Shown here piece by piece: positions 28,021-36,659 of a stretch of DNA of 64,000 nt. Under the pieces are notes generated by a model. It made no database searches and was not told the DNA's origin. It saw only the letters and a list, made by a program, of their open reading frames with translations. The translations under genes and the position numbers were made by a program. Each line of letters starts with the position of its first letter. Position 1 is the first letter of the stretch. The stretch covers positions 12,249 to 76,248 of the forward strand of contig NZ_JBNHEQ010000060.1 of the NCBI RefSeq assembly GCF_050016015.1, written 5' to 3'. This DNA comes from Trichodesmium sp002260545. GTDB lineage: Bacteria; Cyanobacteriota; Cyanobacteriia; Cyanobacteriales; Microcoleaceae.

Positions 28021-28878
28021 TTAAAAAATACTTCTTATAGCGGTGATTAATCCTTGACAGACTCCTGTGAGAAAATCTAAATCTAAAGTTTCAAGAGTAT
28101 CACTGTTTTGATGATAATTAGGATTTCGCATATTTGCAGTATCGGTAATCATTATAGCTTTATATCCTCTATCCCAAAATGGTGCATGGTCACTGCGACG
28201 GGTATCGGGAACAATTAAACCTCTATTTGGTACTGGCAAGCACTGACAATTAGTTCCTATTTTATTGATATTTATACTCATTTGGAACATATCAATAACA
28301 GTCAATAAATTACCAATTAATGCAATAAAATTACCCTGGTTTGGATAAAAATATTTTAATCCAGGAGGATAACTTTGAGAATTGGGATTAGAGTCACAAT
28401 AACCAAGCATTTCTAGAGATATCATTAGTCTAAGTTGTTGTTGTTTTTGTTTGAGTTTTTCTGCATAATGTTCACTTCCTAATAATCCATATTCTTCCAT
28501 ATCAAAGGCAACTAAACTAACTGGATATTTAAAAGGTTGAGAAGAAAATTCTCTAGCTAATTCTAGTAAAACTGCTACTCCAGTACCATTATCATCTGCT
28601 CCTGCTGTACCTGGTACTGTGTCATAATGAGCGCCAATTAATATTGGTGGTAATTCTCGTGTTTTATTGTTGTTCAAAGAAGGTAAATTCAAGATTAAAT
28701 TTTGATGATTTTTGCCTGTAACTTGAAATTCATCAATTTCTACATTTCCGAACTGTGATAATTCCTGATAAATATATTGTCTGACATAAAAATGTCCTAT
28801 TGATGAAAAATATGGGTCGCGATCGCGCACTATTTCTTTTAGATGATTTTGTAATCTTGTCTGTAAATCAAAAGTCAT
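28021..28878 (-). CDS. M28-family zinc aminopeptidase
   Basis: This 285-residue protein has the M28 co-catalytic zinc ligands in order: His/Asp in LIGAHYDTVPGTAGADDNG, the catalytic Glu and metal Glu in AFDMEEYGLLGS, Asp/His in RRSDHAPFWDRGYKAIMITD, and a final His in NPNYHQNSDTLETLD. It should be a two-zinc exopeptidase. There is no clear signal peptide, unlike the proteases just upstream, so it may be cytoplasmic. An R8 hairpin (28913-28980) separates it from the EamA transporter on the same strand. Confidence 0.93.
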   Translation of the reverse strand: MTFDLQTRLQNHLKEIVRDRDPYFSSIGHFYVRQYIYQELSQFGNVEIDEFQVTGKNHQNLILNLPSLNNNKTRELPPILIGAHYDTVPGTAGADDNGTGVAVLLELAREFSSQPFKYPVSLVAFDMEEYGLLGSEHYAEKLKQKQQQLRLMISLEMLGYCDSNPNSQSYPPGLKYFYPNQGNFIALIGNLLTVIDMFQMSININKIGTNCQCLPVPNRGLIVPDTRRSDHAPFWDRGYKAIMITDTANMRNPNYHQNSDTLETLDLDFLTGVCQGLITAIRSIF

Positions 28879-28912
28879 GTTTTTTATTATTAGAACATAC
28901 GCACCCCAACTA

Positions 28913-28980
28913 AGAAACCGGGTTTATTAGCCTAATTTAATAGTTGATATTGCAAATTTTAGTTCATAAACCCGGTTTCT
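28913..28980. repeat. R8 palindromic repeat (AAACCGGGTTT)
   Basis: The inverted arms AGAAACCGGGTTT and AAACCCGGTTTCT are separated by about 42 bases. The family also occurs inside the R5 copy at 10377 and near 52167-52235. A shorter related hairpin (36029-36060) acts as a terminator. Confidence 0.8.
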
Positions 28981-28993
28981 GTATAAGTCATGA

Positions 28994-29866
28994 TTATTTA
29001 AGTTGAGAAATAGTAATTAAAAATACTCCTGATACCATAATTGCTGCACCTAATAATCGTTCTTTGATGCCTTTTTCTTTGAGAATTATTTTTCCCAAAA
29101 TAACGCTAAATAATGCACTTGTTCTTTTAACAGAAATTACATAGGCAACAAAGGTAAGATTTATGGATATCATTTGACATCCCATTGCAACGGAATTAAT
29201 CATACCATAGACTGCTAATTTCCAGCCACCAGTTTTAGGTTTATATAGATTCTGATGTGATTTATATAAAACAATAGGTAACAGCAAAATTGATATGGTG
29301 AAAAAGACGGAAATTCCCCAAAAAATAGGTGAAGAATTTTGCACACCTATTTTATCAAAATTAGCGCTAATACTCCAAATAAAAGCTACTAACAGAGCTA
29401 GTCGTGAACCTTTATTAGTAATTATTGCTCTAAAAGGAGCTAAATATCCTTTCTGTTTCTCTTTAATATTTAATAGATAGGAACCTACTACAATTAATAA
29501 TACACCAGTCATACCCAGTGGTTGAGGAAATTCTCCGATAATTAATGGGGAAGTTACTAACAAAAATAAGGGACTAAAAGTGGTGACAGGAGCAATAATT
29601 GATAAGTCAGAAATTTTAATAGCTCTGAGGTAAAGGATGTAGGCGATCGCGTTCAAAGAACTACCAACTGATAGAGCTAACCAAAAATTATTTCCTAACT
29701 GAGGAATGTCAATTAAAAATAATAGGGGACTTAAAAATAAAGAGGTAAAAAATGTCAGACTACATCCAATAATATACTCATCAAAATTTTTTAGTTGTGT
29801 CTTATTATAAACATCTTTCATAGATTGAAGAAAAGCTACTGAAGTAGCGAAAAAAAGCCAAGGCAT
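28994..29866 (-). CDS. EamA/DMT-family transporter
   Basis: This 290-residue protein has about ten hydrophobic segments in two EamA halves. Typical pieces are LNAIAYILYLRAIKISDLSI and TSPLIIGEFPQPLGMTGVLL in the first half. In the second half, VISVKRTSALFSVILGKIIL and LLGAAIMVSGVFLI form the usual end. It is an inner-membrane drug/metabolite-type exporter; the substrate cannot be inferred. Confidence 0.88.
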   Translation of the reverse strand: MPWLFFATSVAFLQSMKDVYNKTQLKNFDEYIIGCSLTFFTSLFLSPLLFLIDIPQLGNNFWLALSVGSSLNAIAYILYLRAIKISDLSIIAPVTTFSPLFLLVTSPLIIGEFPQPLGMTGVLLIVVGSYLLNIKEKQKGYLAPFRAIITNKGSRLALLVAFIWSISANFDKIGVQNSSPIFWGISVFFTISILLLPIVLYKSHQNLYKPKTGGWKLAVYGMINSVAMGCQMISINLTFVAYVISVKRTSALFSVILGKIILKEKGIKERLLGAAIMVSGVFLITISQLK

Positions 29867-30803
29867 TGATTATTTTCCTGCTTAACTAAATAATTTTAAT
29901 AGTAGGTGTGGGTTCCGTATTAAATTAAAAAATTCACCCCCAATGATATTAATGCACAAAATTAGTATTGTAGTAGACCAACAAATCTAAAATGGTGCCC
30001 TGCATCATTGGGGGGCGGGTTTATCTAACTTTAGGTGAAAGCTCGCGTTAATTTAACGGGGAAACCCGCCCCTACTATTGCACTATTTAAGGTGTGTCGG
30101 TCTAGTAGTAGCGTGTCTAGCTTGAAAATGTGGGTTAAAAAACCTAACCCCCCAACCCCCTTCCCTGCTAGCGTTGGGGGCATTTCTCCCCTCTCAAGAG
30201 CAGGAGAGGGGTTGGGGGAGAGGTCTTCCCTCGTTGCTCGCTCCTAACACACAATTTTAGTCTGAACACGCGCCTACTCTTGGTTGTTGTTTTTTGTCTG
30301 TTTTGGGTTTCACTATCGTTCTACCCAACCTACATTTTTAATAGATGTCTGAATTTCTGATGCGATCGCCTCCTTTTGCGTACAAAGTAGTAAATATTAC
30401 TAATTTATATTCCGCACTTAAACTGGAATGAGATTTTTTGGCCTACCGAATATCACTATATTATTAAGTAAAATAAATCACATATAAATTAAGTACTTAC
30501 ACGAGTCATACTATTTTCTGGCAGTTCCGATACAGTGTGAAAGTAAAATCTTATTTCTCTAAAAGCCTTTGATAGCAAAGCTTTTATAATATTTGTCTAT
30601 ACTTAATTCATTATTTGATTTAAAAAGCAGTAATTAAGATCATTGATTTTTATGATTTTTATCACAGTATAAAAGTTTGAAAATATATCAAAATAGATAC
30701 AAGAAAGCAGGCGGTTCATCTACAACATAAAAGTTGGATGTTACTAAAATATAGCCTACTTTAATTTTAAAAGTAACTAATTACACCAACATAAACAAAA
30801 ACC
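29867..30803. other. Gap without a confident gene
   Basis: A GGGCGGGTTT...AAACCCGCCCCTACTATTG pair (about 30011-30080) recurs near 60620-60685. Dispersed CCCCCAACCCCCTTCCC and GAGAGGGGTTGGGGGAGAGG sequence lies at 30145-30225. The last 400 bp is plain AT-rich upstream DNA of the PEP-CTERM gene. A 70-codon frame at 30035 crosses the repeats and is not called. Confidence 0.6.
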
Positions 30804-31472
30804 ATGATCAATAACATTGTTAACTCTAAATTCTTTGCTGGTTTAACTGCTGCAGCTGCATCTGTTAGCGTAATGACTACTGGTGGTACTGCTAATGCTG
30901 CTGCTCTAATTGGGGAATTTCAATTTGCTGGTCTCGGTGTTGCTGAAATTACAGAAGACTACCTGAATTTCAATCCAAACCCAAGCACTCTTTTTCTTAG
31001 CCCTATTACTGCAACAGGAAGTTTTAATCAATTTGCTGGTATAAGCACAACTATTGAAGGACCTGTAGAATTTGCTCCATTTTCAGCACCTGAGAAATTC
31101 ATAGATTTTGGTGGTGGTAATGAATTTAAACTACAGGAAGCTTCTTTAGGAGAAGTTATTCAGAGTGGAGAGAATGCATCTTTAGATGTAATCCTCTATG
31201 GAACATTTTTCAGTGCAGATGGCGATGAAAGTTATGGTGCAGGTAACATAACACTTCAATTTAACGATACATTAGCAAGTACAATTAAGGCACAGCTTGA
31301 AGCTGGTGAGACATTTACAGCTCAATTCTCTGGTGCTGTCTTTTCTACTACGGATTACCTTGGCAGTGATGTTTTATCTGAGACTGTACCTGAACCTTCT
31401 TCTATACTTGGTTTAGGTTTATTTGCTGGTGCAGGTATTTTATCCAAAAAGAAATTATCCAAAAAGGCTTAA
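30804..31472 (+). CDS. PEP-CTERM sorting-signal protein
   Basis: This 222-residue exported protein has a signal peptide (AAAASVSVMTTGGTANAAAL). A beta-rich middle with repeated Gly/Asn turns follows. The C-terminal PEP-CTERM signal reads VPEPSSILGLGLFAGAGIL followed by a basic SKKKLSKKA. PEP-CTERM proteins are processed by an exosortase and placed at the surface or in exopolysaccharide. The function of the mature domain is unknown. A strong terminator follows 22 bases downstream. Confidence 0.9.
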   Translation: MINNIVNSKFFAGLTAAAASVSVMTTGGTANAAALIGEFQFAGLGVAEITEDYLNFNPNPSTLFLSPITATGSFNQFAGISTTIEGPVEFAPFSAPEKFIDFGGGNEFKLQEASLGEVIQSGENASLDVILYGTFFSADGDESYGAGNITLQFNDTLASTIKAQLEAGETFTAQFSGAVFSTTDYLGSDVLSETVPEPSSILGLGLFAGAGILSKKKLSKKA

Positions 31473-31493
31473 GTTAAACAAACTTTTCACAAC

Positions 31494-31542
31494 AAAGTCC
31501 TGATAATTGCTCACTACTTCAAAGATTATCAGGACTTTATTT
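31494..31542 (+). terminator. Rho-independent terminator of the PEP-CTERM gene
   Basis: A perfect 14-bp stem (AAAGTCCTGATAAT with ATTATCAGGACTTT) around a 17-base loop is followed by ATTTAAAATT. The final T-run is short. Confidence 0.85.
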
Positions 31543-31756
31543 AAAATTAAGCTATTTTTACAAGAGCTTCTTAGTTATGAATGGCTCTTTTTGTTATTTT
31601 GAAAATATTATGATCGATAATAAACAGCGTTTGAAACAACGCAATAATAGTAAATAGAAAAAAATATGTTATATGATTTCCAGTTGAATACTGATAATTA
31701 AAGTTTGTAGTATTGAGCTAGCCACAAGATATATCGGGCTAAAGCCCTACTACAAA

Positions 31757-32470
31757 CTAATTTCTATCAAATAATTTCAAAGCTAAATCTGGTCTGTCTG
31801 TAATTAACGCAAAGGCTCCTTTATTAACAATTTCAGCCATTAATTTTTCATCATTAACCGTCCAAACATAGATATTCTTATTCATCAGTTTCATCCGCCA
31901 CGCAAAACCGAATTTTATTAACTGATAATTAGGGGAAACAAAATCAGCTTTAGTTGTAAATAAACGAAATTCTGGAAAAATTGCTGATAATCGACTAGGG
32001 ATTAAATTTTGGGATTTTCCAAATCCTAATAACAACCCAGTTGTAATTTTATTATCAGCTTTTTTAACAGCAATAATCGCAGCATCAAGAAAAGATTTAA
32101 TCACATAATCTTGATAATCTAAATATTTTTTGACTAAATTAACTATCTCCAATTCATATCCCGCTTCTTTCAATTCAATATCAAGTTTTATTTTTCCCCG
32201 ACACAACTTCAGCACATCTTCTACTAATGGAACTTCAAAACCTTTTTGCCGAGAAATATCTAAAAGTTGTTGATAAGTCAAATCCCTAACTTTGATCCCA
32301 TCAATTGATTCATCGTGAAAGACAACAAATAAATTATCCTGAGTTTTTCTCACATCAAACTCTACCATTGAAACACCTAACTCAATGGCTTTAGCAAAAG
32401 ATTCTAAAGTATTTTCAAACTTCACCAAGCCAGATGCACCTCGGTGACCAATAATTAATGGTTTATTCAT
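31757..32470 (-). CDS. Glycerophosphodiester phosphodiesterase
   Basis: This protein of about 237 residues has the GDPD signature. IIGHRGASG supplies the catalytic His/Arg, then come ENTLESFAKAIELGVSMVEF and DVRKTQDNLFVVFHDESIDG (Glu/Asp metal site and second His). LDIELKEAGYE follows, and VWTVNDEKLMAEIVNKGAFA with ITDRPDLAL forms the end. It hydrolyses glycerophosphodiesters to glycerol-3-phosphate plus an alcohol. The start is taken at the Met before NKPLIIGHRG (32470). A frame extending upstream to 32554 would add 28 residues encoded by an R7-type repeat. No signal peptide is visible from this start. Confidence 0.93.
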   Translation of the reverse strand: MNKPLIIGHRGASGLVKFENTLESFAKAIELGVSMVEFDVRKTQDNLFVVFHDESIDGIKVRDLTYQQLLDISRQKGFEVPLVEDVLKLCRGKIKLDIELKEAGYELEIVNLVKKYLDYQDYVIKSFLDAAIIAVKKADNKITTGLLLGFGKSQNLIPSRLSAIFPEFRLFTTKADFVSPNYQLIKFGFAWRMKLMNKNIYVWTVNDEKLMAEIVNKGAFALITDRPDLALKLFDRN

Positions 32471-32797
32471 TAATGGATAATTAATAATGGATAATTGATA
32501 ATTACCTCTAGTTAAAACCTTGAGGGAATTGAATATAAGGAAATATCCTAGCACTTTTTTTCCCTATGGGGGGGAAGCTTTTAACCAAGGTATTTAATTA
32601 ATAATTATTAATTATTCGGTAATCATTAGCAGAAGTCAACAGTCAAAAGTTTAATTCTTGCTGTTTTAGGTTGCTCGCTCCTAAACCACAATTTTAGTCT
32701 AGACACTGCACTGCAATGATGACCATTTTTTAATTCCTAATATTGAGTTGAATCGGCGGTTAATTAAGTAGGCTCGATGCCTACTTAATTAACCATA
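32471..32797. repeat. Gap with an R7-type AT-rich element
   Basis: GGATAATTAATAATGGATAA through AGCACTTTTTTTCCC and AATTATTAATTATTCGGTAA (about 32463-32622) matches the R7 family, also seen near 1838, 23390, 36080, 57094 and 60288. The IS200/IS605 end hairpin follows. Confidence 0.65.
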
Positions 32798-33208
32798 TTA
32801 CTCTGGAGTTTTCTGATTCTCAATGTACTTTTTCAAAGTAGAAATTGTTACCCCGCCACAAGAAGCAATAAAATAAGAACCATTCCAGAAAACATCTTTC
32901 CAGTAAACAGCATTAATTTGTTCTGCAAATTCTTTTCTTAACCGTCGGCTCGTAACTGTTTTTATATTATTGACTAGCTTGCTCAACATCACGCTGGGAT
33001 GATACTGAAACAAAATATGAACATGGTTTTCTTCACCATTAAATTCTATTAATTTGCATTCCCATCTAATTAATAATTCTTCCAAAATTTCATTTAAGCG
33101 AGTCAGCATTGATGCTGTAAAAACATCTTTCCTGTACTTGGTTGTCAAGATTAAATGGGCCTTTAAATCTGACACCGAACGACCCCTTGATACAAAATCT
33201 GGTTGCAT
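32798..33208 (-). CDS. tnpA: IS200/IS605-family transposase TnpA (Y1 HUH)
   Basis: This 136-residue protein is of the usual TnpA length. The HUH metal motif is seen in NHVHILFQYHP, the catalytic tyrosine in TLKKYIENQ near the C-terminus, and a typical start is LILTTKYRKDVFTASM. It acts on single-stranded ends to peel and paste the element. The frame is undamaged, so it may be active. It is divergent from tnpB with about 60 bases between the starts. Confidence 0.93.
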   Translation of the reverse strand: MQPDFVSRGRSVSDLKAHLILTTKYRKDVFTASMLTRLNEILEELLIRWECKLIEFNGEENHVHILFQYHPSVMLSKLVNNIKTVTSRRLRKEFAEQINAVYWKDVFWNGSYFIASCGGVTISTLKKYIENQKTPE

Positions 33209-33269
33209 AATAGTTGTCTTATGGAAAAATTGGTGTTATAATAAAAACCCACAACAAGTTAAAGCAGAT

Positions 33270-34518
33270 ATGCGAACTGCTTACCAATACAAGCTTAGAC
33301 CCAACAAAGACCAGATAGCCACAATAGAATTGTGGTTGGACTTGTTGCGTCGGCAGTACAACTATCGACTAGGGGAGCGGTTCTCATGGTGGTCATAAAA
33401 TCGCTGTCCGGTTAACGCTTGTCCCTTGGTGATGCCAATCCCTCAACTAAGAGATAATCCAGATTATTATTCCCAGAAAAAAGATTTGGTAAATACCAAA
33501 GATAAATTTCCTGAATATAAGTTAATTCATTCTCAGGTTTTGCAAGATTGCATAAAACGGGTAAAACTTGCCTTTGATAGGTGGTTTAAGGTAGATAAAA
33601 ACGGGCAGCGATTAGGTAAACCTAGATTTAAAGGAAAAGGACGTTATCGGAGCTTTACTTATCCCCAAATCAAGCAAGATTGCATTGAGGGAAATAGGAT
33701 TAATTTACCCAAAATTGGTAAAGTAAAGTTAATTAAACATCGACTGTTACCCAATGGTTTTCAAATTAAAACTGTTACTATTAGTCGCAAAGCTGATGGT
33801 TATTATGTTACGCTATCCCTAGAAGACAAGTCGGTTCCTAAGTTGAATTCTGATGTCAAACCCACATCAGAAAATACTCTAGGAATTGACATGGGGTTAA
33901 AAGATTTATTGGTAACAAGTGAAGGAGAATCGGTTCCAAGTCCTCAATACTATCGAAAATCTCTGCATCGACTAAAAACCTTACAAAAACGTTTATCTCG
34001 TAAGAAGAAGGGCAGCAAAAGATGGTTAAAAGCTTTTAAAGCTGTAGCCAAACAACACAAAAAAGCTGCCGATAAGCGAAAATATTTTCATTTCAAAACA
34101 GCCAATGAATTATTATCAAAAGCTGATATTATTGCCCACGTAGACGCGGAGCGGCGTGCCGGAGGCAAACTTAAATATTAAGGGGTTGGCAAAAACCAGA
34201 TTGAGTAAATCAATTAATGATGCTGGATGGGGACAATTCTTGTCTATTCTTACTGTCAAAGCCGCAAATGCTGGACAGAAAACTATAGCAGTAAACCCCA
34301 AAAATACCAGCCAAGATTGCTCAAATTGTGGTGAAAAAGTCCCTAAAGAATTGTCGCAAAGAACCCATTCTTGTCCGCACTGTGGCATAGTAATAGACCG
34401 TGATGTAAACGCGGCGATAAATATAAAAAACAGGGCGGTAGGGCATTCCGTCCTTAAAGCTCGTGGAGCCCGATGCAATAGCAGGGCAGGGAAACGAGAA
34501 GCCCACGCCATACCTTAA
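33270..34518 (+). pseudogene. tnpB: TnpB (RNA-guided nuclease ancestor), disrupted twice
   Basis: It begins MRTAYQYKLRPNKDQIATIE. A TAA at 33396-33398 falls in frame, and the coding sequence continues (NRCPVNACPLVMPIPQLRDN). RuvC-I is present (LGIDMGLKDLLV). A ~25-base net insertion at 34141-34168 then shifts the frame precisely at the RuvC-II acidic motif (expected HEDLNIKG, observed HVDAERRAGG, later DLNIKG-like NLNIKG in another frame). Beyond it, the zinc finger (CSNCGEKVP, CPHCG) and RuvC-III (DRDVNAAINI) are intact up to 34518. With a stop, a frameshift and a lost catalytic Glu, it is unlikely to work unless supplied in trans. Confidence 0.9.
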
Positions 34519-34578
34519 GGTTGGCGTGGGAGTATGTCACTCTAATCTAGAGCTGTCGCTATATAATATAGAATAGCC

Positions 34579-35982
34579 ATGACAAATACACCGATAAAAC
34601 CACCATCACGGCCAAGGCCAGTAGAACGTGATGAGTGGATTGCAATATTTGTAGCCTTAGCGACTTTTGGCAGCATATTTTTCTGGGCAACAACTAGAGA
34701 AAATAATGGGTTTAATCTACTTTCTAAACCTATGGTTTCTACATCTCTACCTGAAACTGTTGATAGTCCCAATATTGCTGCTGAAGAGTCAATCTTTAGC
34801 TTAGGCATACCTCAACTTAAGACTCCTACTGGTGAGTCAGCATCAAAGATGGATCGAACATCTCTAACTTCTGAAGAATTAGGAACAAGTCTAGCTGCTT
34901 TGACTCCTATTACTAATACTGCTGAGGAGTTAGAGCCAAATATTCAGGGTTTAGATAAAGTCAAGACAAAGACTGAGACAAAACCCCAATTAACCAAACC
35001 GCCAAAAACAACTAATCAAAAAGCTGCTCCAGAAATTGCTAAGAATTTAGCAGCATTAGGTATTGGCAAGATGTTATCTGAATCTCCATCTACTATATCA
35101 CCGGAAGTTGTAGATTCTCCCATAGCAACTGAGACTTTACCTGTGGCACCTCCTATTCCTACCCCAACAACAGAGTCGCCCAAAGCAACAGAAACTTCTT
35201 CTCCGCCAAAGGTAGAAACTCCTGAGTCGCCCAAAGCAACAGAAACTTCTTCTCCGCCAAAGGTAGAAACTCCTGAGTCGCCCAAAGCAACAGAAACTTC
35301 TTCTCCGCCAAAGGTAGAAACTCCTGAAAGTCCGCTAGTGACTACAGAAGTGCCATCCCCTGAAATATCTCCTACTGACACGGTTAAATTTTCTGATGTT
35401 CCTGATAGTTTTTGGGCAAGTAATTTCATTCAACCTTTAGCAGAAAGTAATCTTATTGCTCAGATTGATAATGATAAATTCGAGCCAAATCAATCTATCA
35501 CGCGAGCTGAATTTGCCAGTCATATTCCTAAAGTATTTGAGGAAAAATCAACCAGAAAGTCTGTTAATTATGAAGATGTAAAAGCAGATTCTATTGCTCA
35601 AAACGAAATTCAAATAGCTACTAAATCAGGTTTTTTAAGTGGGTATCCAGGGAATGTTTTTCGCCCAGAACAAAAAGTATCAAGATTAGAGGTATTAATT
35701 TCTTTAGCTACTGGCTTAAATCTGGAAATTCCATCTAATCCCGATGAGGTTTTAAGTATTTACAAAGACAAGGAAGAAATACCTGATTGGGCTCAAGAAA
35801 AAATAGCTGCCACAACTGCTGCTGGATTAGTAGTAAATCATCCAGATGTGACAACTTTAAATCTAAATCAACCTGCTACTCGTGCTGAAGTTTCAGCTAT
35901 ATTTTATCAGGCATTGGTAAAATTAGGAAAAGTTGAACAGGTTTCATCTGAGTATATTGTGAGTCCGAAAAAAGACAATTAG
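34579..35982 (+). CDS. SLH-domain membrane-anchored protein
   Basis: This 467-residue protein has one hydrophobic segment near residues 16-33 (EWIAIFVALATFGSIFFWA) with a short cytoplasmic tail. A long Thr/Pro/Ser/Glu-rich linker follows. Three perfect 17-residue repeats (ESPKATETSSPPKVETP) come next, then three SLH domains from about residue 270: FSDVPDSFWASNFIQPLAES, YEDVKADSIAQNEIQIATKS and an IPDWAQEKIAATTAAGL repeat. SLH domains bind cell-wall polymers or peptidoglycan in the periplasm, so this probably links inner membrane to wall. It ends at a good terminator. Confidence 0.9.
   Translation: MTNTPIKPPSRPRPVERDEWIAIFVALATFGSIFFWATTRENNGFNLLSKPMVSTSLPETVDSPNIAAEESIFSLGIPQLKTPTGESASKMDRTSLTSEELGTSLAALTPITNTAEELEPNIQGLDKVKTKTETKPQLTKPPKTTNQKAAPEIAKNLAALGIGKMLSESPSTISPEVVDSPIATETLPVAPPIPTPTTESPKATETSSPPKVETPESPKATETSSPPKVETPESPKATETSSPPKVETPESPLVTTEVPSPEISPTDTVKFSDVPDSFWASNFIQPLAESNLIAQIDNDKFEPNQSITRAEFASHIPKVFEEKSTRKSVNYEDVKADSIAQNEIQIATKSGFLSGYPGNVFRPEQKVSRLEVLISLATGLNLEIPSNPDEVLSIYKDKEEIPDWAQEKIAATTAAGLVVNHPDVTTLNLNQPATRAEVSAIFYQALVKLGKVEQVSSEYIVSPKKDN
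35173..35325 (+). repeat. Three perfect 51-bp in-frame tandem repeats
   Basis: The unit starts GAGTCGCCCAAAGCAACAGA and recurs at 35173, 35224 and 35275 without a mismatch, encoding the 17-residue linker repeat of the SLH protein. Confidence 0.97.
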
Positions 35983-36659
35983 TTATCTTTTTTGATGATA
36001 ACTTTTCCCCTAAATAATTAATTGCATTAAAACCCAGTTTCTCTAATGAACTGGGTTTTTAATCTTTTTATTAGGGAGTAGTTCAGCAATTAATAATTAA
36101 CAATTAATAATTAATAATTACCTCTCTCTCAAAGGGAGAGGATTGACGCTTAAGGAAAAAAGAAATAATATTTCCTTATATTCAATTCCCTTACGGTTTT
36201 CCTTGAGGTAATTATCTATTATTCATTATCAATTCCCTTACGGTTTTCCTTGAGGTAATTATCTATTATTCATTATCAATTAATGAACCCGTCAGTTGTA
36301 CTACTATAAGCAGTAAGTAAAGTTCAATAAAAACATGATTATAGAACTTTTGAGGATAGTGAGGTACAGTTTAACACTAATTTCTATTCCCTCCATACCT
36401 AAACTCGTAAAACTTTGTACCTCATTAATTCCAAAACTGCTGTAATTATGAGATATTACTCCCCATAACATAAAATAATTAGAATCTATACCAATACACT
36501 TTCAAGATGTCACAAATAGTTTAAAACTTTAAATGTGAAATAATTTCCTGAAATAACTGTGGCATAAAAGTTTAGAGTCTATAAAGTCTTAATGCATGAC
36601 TTTTTACTTTTTACTTCCGTGAAACAGTATAGTTGCTACAGACAAAATTTTAACACTCT
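35983..36659. repeat. Gap with terminator, R7 element and 47-bp tandem pair
   Basis: R7-type AT-rich sequence spans about 36080-36290. Inside it a 47-bp unit beginning AATTCCCTTACGG is repeated (36184-36230 and 36231-36277). The final 350 bp upstream of the MscS gene shows no recognised feature. Confidence 0.7.
36029..36060 (+). terminator. Rho-independent terminator after the SLH gene
   Basis: The stem AAAACCCAGTT/AACTGGGTTTT with an ATG-containing loop ends in a T-run, 47 bases after the stop. Confidence 0.9.

Larger units (their letters stand above)
32758..34545. mobile_element. IS200/IS605-type element with intact tnpA and broken tnpB
   Basis: The genes are divergent: tnpA (minus) and tnpB (plus). 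The left side has a perfect 16-bp inverted repeat with a five-base loop (GGTTAATTAAGTAGGC/GCCTACTTAATTAACC, 32758-32794). The right side, just past tnpB, has a CCCACGCCA/TGGCGTGGG hairpin (about 34503-34531). Exact ends are not certain. Confidence 0.82.

Noticed and set aside
30035..30247. 70-codon frame before the PEP-CTERM gene
   Set aside because: Made of dispersed GGGCGGGTTT and CCCCCAACCCCC repeats; no family match.
35016..35429. 137-codon minus-strand frame with repeats
   Set aside because: Antisense of the 51-bp repeats in the SLH gene; repeats keep both strands open.
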